Positions 56,339 through 64,000 of a stretch of DNA of 64,000 nucleotides are shown here, one piece after another. Numbering within the stretch: position 1 is the first letter of the stretch; every line of letters starts with the position of its first letter. The notes under the pieces were generated by a model. That model was not told the origin of the DNA and did no database searches. It saw nothing but the letters and a program-made list of their open reading frames with translations. The position numbers and the translations under genes are program-made. This stretch comes from Trichosphaerium sp. ATCC 40318 (lineage: Eukaryota > Discosea > Flabellinia > Trichosidae). The stretch covers positions 1 to 64,000 of the forward strand of contig JALMLS010000550.1 in assembly GCA_038496445.1 (NCBI GenBank), given 5' to 3'.

Positions 56339-57620
56339 TTACGAGTTGGAAACGAGATTATCACTGAGCTCCTCAAATCCTGCAAACTCCACCTTTACAA
56401 ACATAAATGTTAGCACACAAATTGACAAAAACGCTACAAGTGAACATACCGTGTAGTCCAAGTCAATGTTCCATCGTTTAGTTCCAACACGTTTGAGACC
56501 CATTGTCATAAGTCCGTCTCTCTCAAACGTACGTCCCTACAAATATCAATACAAAGCACAAATACATCTTTTAATTAACGTACTTGAACCTTTACATTAT
56601 ACGTAGGCTTCAGAAGAGGAAGATCTACAAAAGAAAACTGAAGTCAGTTTTCAGCTACTTGCAACTTGTGTTTCTTTTTGTCGCTCAAAAACGTACCAAT
56701 CAACTCCGATACACGAACACTGGTCGTCTCTCCATCAACAGTAAAGTTCAACTAGGCCTCAAAGTAAGAAAAACGTTCAAAGACGGCCTTGCAACAAAGT
56801 GAAATGATAGATAACGTACAGTTTGTTTGTTCTCGTATATCTCCAAAAGAGAATAAGCAGTAGTCACAACAGATCTTATATGAGACTCTAAGAACCCACC
56901 CATCATACTACCATAGAAAGATCCTACACGAAGTGCAGAGGCACGCATAATAGTAGGTGAGTCTTCATCGTCCAATTTTCTCTGATAACTGTACTTAGGT
57001 TCCAGCCACTCGGCTGTACCTCTAAGTTGTGGCCCTTTAGTGAATGTAGCGGTAGCTCTTGTGGTGCCATCAAGGTTGCTGAAGTCACTAACTGTAGTGG
57101 CTGTAGTCTTGGTTGGCTGGGTTGTATCTACGGGTTCGATGGTCTTTATTGGTTCAAATGTCGTAGTTGAGGTCTTCACAGGTTCAAGCGTCTTAACTGG
57201 CTCTAACGTCTTCAATGGTTCAACCGTCTTTACGGGTTCCAATGTCTTGATAGGCTCTGAGGTCTTCACAGGTTCAACCGTCTTAACTGGCTCCAACGTC
57301 TTCACAGGTTCAGCTGTCTTTACGGGTTCGAATGTCTTGATAACTGGTCTGGAGACCGTATTTGTTTTGAAAGTACTTTTTTTTGAATACAAAGTATCTT
57401 CTGCTGAATCTTTTGGGCTTGTTGTTTGAGGTTCTTCGCTTTCGCTTGTTTCTTCCGTTTCAGATTCTGTTGTAGGTTCGACTTGTTCTTTAGGTAGAGT
57501 TGGTTTGAAAGTAGCCCAATCGAATTCACGTGAGTCTGTTGCAACTACTTCAGCTTTTAATGCTGTCAATGGTTGTATTAAACCTACCGATAGTAAGTTA
57601 GTTGTCTTTAAGAATGACAT
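56339..57620 (-). CDS. Protein with EPVKT hexapeptide repeats and a beta-rich C-terminus
   Basis: ATG 57618-57620 (MSFLKTTNLLSVGLIQPLTA), stop TAA 56339-56341; five exons (57620-56820, then about 56757-56700, 56624-56581, 56538-56455, 56391-56339). There is no signal peptide. Residues about 50-75 are Glu/Ser/Thr-rich; then about 15 near-perfect units of the form EPVKTxEPVKT (about 57315-57130), a low-complexity rod likely disordered. The C-terminal half (EWLEPKYSYQRKLDDEDSPT, ALRVGSFYGSMMGGFLESHI, LNFTVDGETTSVRVSELID, GRTFERDGLMTMGLKRVGTK) is soluble and beta-rich. The position between DUF2589-like genes on the other strand, and short strands such as LPLLKPTYNVKVQ, hint at a related fold but this is weak. 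Function unknown. Confidence 0.65.
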
Positions 57621-58231
57621 TGTAATTTGTTACCTTGTTCTGCGCGTTTTTTCATTAGCTCTATTAAATACGTCATGTCACCTGCGAAAAAGAACGCTGG
57701 GGTGACGTATAGATGTGTAGCAGGTTTGGTGTCATCTGGTGAACATTCCAAGCGGGAAATTACTATTTCGTTATTTCTAATACCACACGACGCTATTATT
57801 TGTAAGTGTGACTACGTGGAATGTATTAAGAGTACCAGCTAAACTTTTCGATATTTTATTTTCGGAGAGACATCCCTCAACCGTTAAATCTAAAGTCTTG
57901 GCATTGCACAGAGAAATAATTTGAAGAATGCAAACCTTTAGCGAATTAGGGTTTACAAAAGTTCATGAGAAACTTTTTTAACAGTATGTACGGCGTAGAC
58001 GTTGTAATTAAAGCGTGCACAACATATAAAATCGAGTGTGTAAACAAAAATATTTTTTTTTGCGAAATCTTCACCAAAACTCTACGTACAAAAACCGCTA
58101 TACGCGACAATTGCCGTGCAGCAACTTCCTTCATTTTTTCACTAATTCATCTCAGTTTGGCAGAACCTCGTGAACGATTTCGGGGGGAATTTGCCCTTCT
58201 AACTCACATTCTCACACAGTTTATAAGTAAC
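57621..58231. promoter_or_regulatory. Divergent intergenic region with shared upstream motif
   Basis: Holds CTCGTGAACGATTTCGGG (58167-58184) and GGAATTTGCCCTTCT (58186-58200) before the third DUF2589-like gene. The second gene has GGAATTGCCCTT at 55124-55135. No gene supported; the open frames here lead into the 5' end of the gene at 58232. Confidence 0.35.
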
Positions 58232-59154
58232 ATGCAACGTTTCTTGCTCATCTGCTTGACCTTATTCGTAGTCGGTTCCTTCGCCAATGGCGGTAGAGAA
58301 CTCGCCTCCCTAAACTTCCAAAATCTTATCGGTGGACCACTCACAGCCGTTATTGAGGCTCAGGTACACACTTTCCCACTGCGAGTAAACAACTAAGTTT
58401 TTTTTTCTAGGTCGCTTCTGCTCAAGCAACCGTAGACTTCATCCAATCCGTTGGTTTTGAAGAATCTGGTGAAGCTCGCATGGTACGTTAATAGATCTTC
58501 TTTTTTGCTTTTTTTTTGCTTCGTTTTCGTTCTTTTCAAGTTTTATCACCACAACGCACTCCTGGCGTTATTTTTTTGCTGTCCAACAGGCTACAGCGCT
58601 ATTCTAAATGTTCATGAGAATCAAGCAAAACTTTTTCCTATTTCGGAACCTTCCTTCTTACCCTTACCTTTAGGCTCTCTTTACATTCCAAGAGTACAAT
58701 GAAGGTGCTGATAACTCCTCAGCCGAACTCAGAAACGTCAGCATGGAGGTATGCAATAAAACAAAAAAAAAAAAGCCGCCAACAATTTTTTCATTAACTT
58801 AATTTGTAGATCCCATTTTTGATGCTTTTCCCACTCCCATACATGCGCATTACCTCTTTCGAACTTGACTTCAACGCCAAGATCAACTCTGTTTCCCAAA
58901 GAGTCAGAAGCCGTGAATTCGGTCTCGGTGTCTCCGCTGCTGTCAAAGCCGGTTGGGGTCCAGTTAAACTAAATGTCAAGACATCCATGTCTTACAAATC
59001 CGCAAGCTCTTCCACCAACAAGAAGGAATCAAGCTACTCCATGGCCATCAAGGTCCGTGCTGAGAACATGGTTGAATTGCCAGAAGGTGCTAGAGAATTG
59101 CTCGATGCTCTCAAGCAAGCTATCCTTAAGGACAGCGCCCCAGCTGGACCATAA
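58232..59154 (+). CDS. Secreted DUF2589-like protein 3
   Basis: ATG 58232 (MQRFLLICLTLFVVGSFA, signal peptide), stop TAA 59152-59154. Exons: 58232-58363, 58412-58481, about 58673-58749, 58810-59154. The fullest DUF2589 match of the three: LASLNFQNLIGGPLTAVIEA, ATVDFIQSVGFEESGEARM, FTFQEYNEGADNSS-like strand, IPFLMLFPLPYMRITSFELD then FNAKINSV. A last beta-hairpin and helix follow (SYSMAIKVRAENMVELPEGA, LLDALKQAILKD). Codon use is more GC-rich and regular (GGTGTCTCCGCT, AACGCCAAG) than in neighbouring genes, which suggests high expression. Introns at equivalent places to genes 1 and 2. Confidence 0.8.
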
Positions 59155-59580
59155 GTTGTTTCCCTTCTAAAGCAAATATTTGCTCTATTACGCAATAAAG
59201 ACCCTTTTTTTGTGTCTACACAGTTTCTAGTTAATATCTTGTATTTTTTTTGATTCGTTTTATAGCGTTTTTTTACGCTTGTTGTAATTGTGCCCTTTTG
59301 TTGTTGATTTAATTGTGCGTGACTGAATTTCGGAGTGTCTATGTCTGTATTTTGCTGTGATGCGATACCTTCGTTTCAATAAACAACCCACGTGTAGGTA
59401 GCGGAGATATTACAACATCACACCTACAAAACGGATATTGTGAACGGCATACGGAAAAACCTGGTTTAACCGGTTCCTAATAAGGTAGCAATAAACGTAC
59501 CAGTATCTAAAAAAGTTTAAGCTGAGTTTTTGAAAATTCTTTAAGTCGTTTGCCGTCCATCTGGTATTGCACTTACAGCT
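59155..59580. other. Intergenic between DUF2589-like 3 and the bHLH gene
   Basis: AATAAAG shortly after the stop at 59154 is a likely polyadenylation signal. CCCACGTGTAGG at about 59389 lies 190 bases before the bHLH start codon. No gene seen. Confidence 0.4.
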
Positions 59581-60226
59581 ATGTCTGACCATCGCGGGTT
59601 GTCTTTATCTCCCTACGATGATCAAAAGGATAAAAGGAAAAAATACGAACGAAAACGAAGAGAGAATCTTGCCAACGCTTTTGAAGAGCTCAGAGAGGTT
59701 CTAGAATCGAAGTACCTTCGAAAAAATCTTCTTTCACGAAACGCGGTACTGCAAGAAGCTGCAGCGTGTCTTAGAAGCTTGTGTGAGAAGAAGGAAAAGA
59801 CCCAAGGAACCGCAGCGTGGCTAGCAAACAAAGTAACGGAAATACCAGGCTTACCTGAAGTCGTACGCACCAAAACGAGCTAAATCGCTACGAAATTATC
59901 TGATAGCGCGTTTGGCGATAGGTGGCATTTGTAGAGGAGTTAAAAATTCAATGTGCTGTGACTAGAAATACAGAAGACCCAGAAACACGAAAACGTAGAC
60001 GTACAGACTGTAACATTATGCATCAGCAAGTATTGGTACGTATTTATTTTTATTTCTTTGTGGATTTGTCATTTTTGTTTTTTTTTTGGGTTAAAATGAA
60101 CCTAAAAAACGATAAAGAAATTGATTGTTTCCGTAAAGAAAGAAAGAAAAAAAATTCAATTGAAAACAAAAAAAAAAAAAAATCTCGAAGTGAAAGAATA
60201 TTTTTTTTCTCGGTTTACAGCGCTAG
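59581..60226 (+). CDS. Small basic helix-loop-helix protein
   Basis: ATG 59581; exon 1 to about 59862 (GTACGC donor), exon 2 about 59929-60040 (GTACGT donor), terminal exon about 60221-60226 supplying one codon and the stop. Residues about 15-70 form a bHLH: basic region KDKRKKYERKRRENLANAF with the E-R-x-R-R core, helix 1 FEELREVLESKYLR, loop, helix 2 LLSRNAVLQEAAACLRSL, followed by a charged KKEKT stretch. The Glu and the double Arg of the basic region are the residues that contact CAnnTG half-sites in this family; the position usually His in class B factors is Lys or Arg. The second exon is hydrophilic and has a KRRR nuclear-signal-like run. Only about 130 residues, so probably needs a dimer partner. 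Confidence 0.7.
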
Positions 60227-60517
60227 TTGTAGTTTGGAATTAGTCTAATTACGTTTATATAATATATATACAGGTTTTATACACGCTAAAAATCACATTG
60301 CACACGTTTAAAAAGCACCATTCACTCGTGTCTTTTCACTTTTTTTTTTAAACTTGTATAGTTTTTGGTTTAACCTTTTTTAGCCGGTTCCCTTGTACAC
60401 CTCTTCACCATCTAACCCTAATAACTTGTCTTCGAGACTGCCTCACCTGCATAAAACTCAAACCGATAATAATACACACGTGCGTGTATAACGAACCCCA
60501 CGTTTTTATAAACAACA
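60227..60517. other. Intergenic AT-rich region
   Basis: ATATAATATATATA near 60258 and an ACACGTGCGTG palindrome-rich stretch near 60478. No gene supported. Confidence 0.35.
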
Positions 60518-60706
60518 ATGTTCGAAAAAAAATATTGTTGGAATTGCTGCGTTTTTTTTAACACTTTTTATTTCTTTGTCTGTCCTCTATCGCTTCTTCG
60601 TTTTTACGAATATCCTAGCAACAACCACCAACGCCTAGACCACTACCTCGTAGACCATATACGACAACAGGAACGCAGAACGCTTTGTTTGTATCAAGGT
60701 TTCTAA
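60518..60706 (+). CDS. Possible first exon upstream of the TPR gene
   Basis: ATG 60518 reads MFEKKYCWNCCVFFNTFYFF (hydrophobic), then a hydr​ophilic stretch NNHQRLDHYLVDHIRQQERR and a GTTTCT or GTACGC donor near 60702. It could be the N-terminus of the gene that follows or an independent small ORF. Confidence 0.3.
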   Translation: MFEKKYCWNCCVFFNTFYFFVCPLSLLRFYEYPSNNHQRLDHYLVDHIRQQERRTLCLYQGF

Positions 60707-61060
60707 TGGTACGCCTTTTTAATGTTTTGGTAGTTTGTAAGCGTTTATAAAACGCTACGAACACGTGTTGATCAAATTAAATTAAATTTCAAAAAAACCA
60801 GTTACATTGTATTTGTGAATCAATCACTCCGCCACGGTGTAATTATTGCGGGCTTTTTGTTATTCCGTTTACCGCGTTTTTATGGGTTCTTAAAATGCTT
60901 TCTTTATCGGCTTTGTTGATGCTTATATGGGTTATTTAGAACTTCTTCGTATTCTTTGGTTTATGCTATTTTTCTGTGTATTCAAGTTATACTATACACG
61001 TGGACTCTAGTTCGGGGTATACCTCTCGGACATTGCTAGGCGGTACATAATTTTTGGCTG

Positions 61061-63493
61061 ATGTCCGCATCCCAAAAAGCTATACTAATCTCCGGTACTA
61101 GTTCACAGCGTAATCTCTACAGCTTGGGAGCTCTCTGGCTTTTTTTATATGGCGTGTGGCGTATTTCTAGGAGTTTTGTACGTAATCTGTTCGAAATTGT
61201 GAACGAACCGGTTTTTTTTTTCCTTCAGTTTTCTGTAGATCTTTTTATGTGTATCTTTTTTCTTACCTTTCCTCGTTTTATAGATTCTCTTGGTTAACCT
61301 CTGGACCATCTAAAATTATGATAAATAAAGCGAGGATACTAAGTGAACAAAAAACAAGTACCAATGATATTCATGCTAACGTACAGTACTTTCAATTTCC
61401 GATCTTCTCCATTTTTCTTTTCTTTTTTTTTGTTTTTTTTTGGTTTAATTCTTGAGTTAAGATTTTCTCCGAAAGTGAATTGAGTGATGAAGGATTGGCG
61501 TATCTGAACATACATTTTCCCCAAGGCACGTGACTAACACGTTTTTTATGATCAACATCATTTTGAATGCAATAAGTCCCAAAATAGTCTCTAAACCTTT
61601 TAATTGTAGGTTATTCTATCTATACATACGTGAACCTAATAGCCATGATGTTTGAGTACGTTTCTCAACCATTTTTTTTTCAAAATGTCTTGATGAATTC
61701 GTTTTGCTTTTTTTGCACGATTTCTCGTCCTTTTGTGAAAATGCGATGTATAACTATACAAGCCAGTAGTCAACTCCTTGCTATTTTATGATATAAAGAG
61801 GGTGTAGTTCATTGTGAGAGAAAATCAGAGCAAGAAAAGGGATTTGAAGTGTGCTTTTTTTTTGTTTCGTTTTGAAATCTTGTGTGATTCCTTTTTTCTT
61901 TTTTTTGCTTATGAGATTACGTTTAGGTTCGTTTTTCATGTTCTCTACATCGGGGAGTTCTTCGTTAAAGGGATGGGTTTCGTTACTGGCAAAAATCCAA
62001 CGAGAAAATTAGCAGCAAAGTTCCTTATGAAAAAACTTCAGAATCCGCCTGATGAGGGCTCTTATACGCTTTTACAGCACCTTTATTGTTTTATTTACTT
62101 AGTCAATACTGCATACACGACGGACAAAATAACGTAAGCCCTTTACACACGATAATTTCGTGTATCCAAACCAACTCTTTTTTTTTTCTTTTAGGTCATC
62201 GGGCATTTTCTCTTTTTTGGCGCTTTACTTTCACTCTCCTGTTAAATCTTCGTTCGTATCAAATGCGTTGATATCGCGTGCATGGTCATATACACCTAAG
62301 AGCGCTAAAGCGTCTTCAAATCTGCTTCGCGTGTCATCACTTTCTTTATTTGCTCAAGGCCAATGGAAGAGCGCCATGACCATTGCTCGTGTCATAGAGG
62401 CCAATCAAGATACCTCTGCGGGCCAAATTATTCGTGCTAGCGCTTATTGTGCACAAGGACGCACAAAACATGTCGTAGATGTGCTGAAACAACCAAGGGG
62501 AGATGTAAACGAACAGTGAGTGTTAACGTTATTTTTTGGTTCTTTTTTTGTGTACTTTTTTTAGCCTATATTAACTTCGTTCTTAGGACTATTGTACATC
62601 GTCATTTATTAATAGCTTATGCTCATATTCATAAAGGAGATACAGCGAAGGCATTAGAAGTACTAAAAGTAAGTAACGGTTTTTAGTTGTGGTTGCAGTA
62701 GTAGCGATCTTTTTTGTCTTTTTTTTTTTTGAAGATGTTAGAATTGATATTTATTAACTGCTATGTTCTAGGACATGGCTCCTCGACTTACATCGAAAGA
62801 AAGCGAACCACAATTTACAGATATTATTTATCACTCGCTTAGAGCTCTATTAACGCCTACAGAGGACCAAGGTACGTTCAAAAAAACGAATAAAATTGAA
62901 GGTGAAGTCTAACTCATTTTTTTTTTTTTTCAGTTGCGAAACACAAATGTATTACTGCGGCTGTTGAAATAATTAACAACAAAAAAATGAAAATAAAAGA
63001 TGTCGACGGATTGCTACTTGGCATGCTTCATATATTGGTTAGTGTTGCTGGCGATTTTCATACATGCTTAGAGACACAAATAAAATCTATGAAGAGTTGT
63101 CCTGAGGCCGAGGGTATTCATGACGTCCAAGAAGAAATCAAGCAAGAATTGATGGATATTTTTGATTTTATGAAAAATTTTAACGTGCCTTGGCTCTCTG
63201 GTCACGTGCAATATGCTTCGGGATGGGTTCATAAAGTAAACGGAAACGAATCAAAAGCACTTGCGGATTGGGAACGTAGTTATAAAGAGAGTGAGCGATT
63301 TGGATTGAAGTTACTTCAAATCGATATTTTATCAACAATCTCAAAACAACTTTTGAATTTTGATGTTTCTGTTACAAATGGACGTCATGGTATGTTCTAT
63401 GGTATAAGATATACAGATATATATAATAACATAGATAAATTAAAGATGTCATGTGATATCTCATCGTCAGTAGGAGCGATTCTTGTAGTATAG
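61061..63493 (+). CDS. TPR-repeat protein
   Basis: The 3' two thirds are solid: exons about 61928-62130, 62196-62517, 62588-62669, about 62773-62871, and 62934-63493, stop at 63491-63493. Helix-turn-helix pairs of TPR type follow each other: TYTLLQHLYCFIYLVNTAYT-like, RVSSLSLFAQGQWKSAMTIA, QIIRASAYCAQGRTKHVVDV, LLIAYAHIHKGDTAKALEVL, then after a helical middle VQYASGWVHKVNGNESKALA with the typical A-x-x-x-W-E-R-S. The N-terminal pieces (ISGTSSQRNLYSLGALWLF near 61090; WLTSGPSKIMINKARILSEQ near 61290; FSESELSDEGLAYLNIHFPQ near 61465) can be joined only tentatively. TPR arrays bind protein partners; no catalytic domain seen. Start codon not established. Confidence 0.55.
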
Positions 63494-63531
63494 CCAATTT
63501 TTTCCACAAAAAAAAAAACAAAAAAAAAAAA

Positions 63532-63549
63532 CTTCATCACGTGATGAAG
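63532..63549. promoter_or_regulatory. 18-base perfect palindrome centred on CACGTG
   Basis: CTTCATCACGTGATGAAG reads the same on both strands. It lies between the converging 3' ends of the TPR gene and the SAM-domain gene. It could be a binding site or, given the position, part of a terminator hairpin. Confidence 0.4.
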
Positions 63550-63791
63550 CATGTATTAATAATAACCAATAAATAATCTTGAAACAAAAACGACTATTTC
63601 CTTAAGACAGAACAGATACTCACAGGTCGAAACACAAACTTCGTTCCTTCGAGGTACACAAAACAGGCAATTTTCAATCTACTAAACAACTATTAGAGCA
63701 AAGTTAACTCAAGCCTGGAAAATCCTCTAAGTATGTTGTATTTATTTTCTATTCTAGTGTTGTAAACAAAGTCACTATCACGAGTTCGGAA

Positions 63792-64000
63792 CTAAAGATT
63801 GCCATTTCTCTTTGCTTTTGTAACCTTGATACGTTCCATCAAGTTGAATCCAAGTTCCTTCAACACTTCTTGATCGATTTCATTGACTTGAATGTCAAGT
63901 TCATTCATCAATGATCCAAGTTCTTGTGCTCGCTCACTTGAGATACCCAACCTTGTCAATACTGACACCCAATCAGTTTCATTGTTTTGAACAGGTGTTG
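63792..64000 (-). CDS. 3' end of another gene with the SAM-like domain (cut by window)
   Basis: Stop TAG 63792-63794. The frame open to the window edge reads ETDWVSVLTRLGISSERAQE, LGSLMNELDIQVNEIDQEVL, KELGFNLMERIKVTKAKR: the same 65-residue C-terminal domain as in the RCC1 genes at 6.4 and 49.4 kb, with about 60% identity by eye. The rest of the gene lies outside. Whether it has RCC1 repeats is unknown. Confidence 0.65.
   Translation of the reverse strand, partial: TPVQNNETDWVSVLTRLGISSERAQELGSLMNELDIQVNEIDQEVLKELGFNLMERIKVTKAKRNGNL

Overview
The window is nuclear DNA of an AT-rich, intron-dense eukaryotic microbe. Almost every gene I can join is split by short introns (mostly about 45-150 bases), usually with GTACGT, GTACGC or GTAAGT donors and TAG or AAG acceptors. 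The mix of secreted and GPI-type surface proteins, RCC1 repeats, F-box proteins, MORN_2-type repeats and a family of short terminal-inverted-repeat elements suggests a free-living amoeboid protist. A heterolobosean such as Acrasis is a guess, not shown by the sequence. All exon joins below were made by eye from reading frame, splice dinucleotides and comparison between paralogues.

Region by region. 1-9.1 kb: the 3' end of a gene with a SAM-like C-terminal domain, a divergent Cys-rich membrane protein, a SAP + F-box gene on the minus strand, and an RCC1-repeat gene inside a segmental duplication. 9.3-28 kb: a small secreted protein, a FLYWCH/MULE transposase, a MORN_2 gene, a multi-pass membrane protein, and five tandem or scattered copies (one broken, plus a fragment) of a single-pass Cys-rich surface protein family that I cannot assign to a known family. 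29.4-33 kb: the second, inverted copy of the SAP/F-box gene and a long MORN_2 gene. 33-36 kb: repeat-rich, including an element bounded by 19-bp inverted repeats and packed with TTCCAG. 36.6-49 kb: extracellular proteins (an LPMO-like enzyme with a His directly after the signal peptide, a LamG-like protein on a Thr/Pro stalk, a HEIGH metalloprotease with a TIG-like domain), a cryptic multi-exon gene, a VTT/TMEM64-like membrane protein, and several MITEs. 48.8-52.1 kb: the second copy of the RCC1 segmental duplication. 52.2-59.2 kb: a secreted protein, three DUF2589-like genes that encode signal peptides, and an EPVKT-repeat protein. 59.5-63.5 kb: a small bHLH protein and a TPR-rich protein. 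63.8-64 kb: another SAM-like 3' end.

Themes. (1) Local duplication dominates: RCC1, SAP/F-box, surface-protein, MORN_2 and DUF2589-like families are each present more than once. (2) The hexamer CACGTG occurs about 70 times by eye count, roughly ten times what this base composition predicts, often close to gene starts or in first introns; the window itself encodes a bHLH protein of the general type that binds such sites. (3) Non-autonomous DNA elements sit at gene edges, and one has its interior flipped between the two copies of a segmental duplication. The strongest candidate for something undescribed is the Cys-rich membrane protein family at 1.8-28 kb; the next are the CACGTG enrichment and the secreted DUF2589-like cluster.
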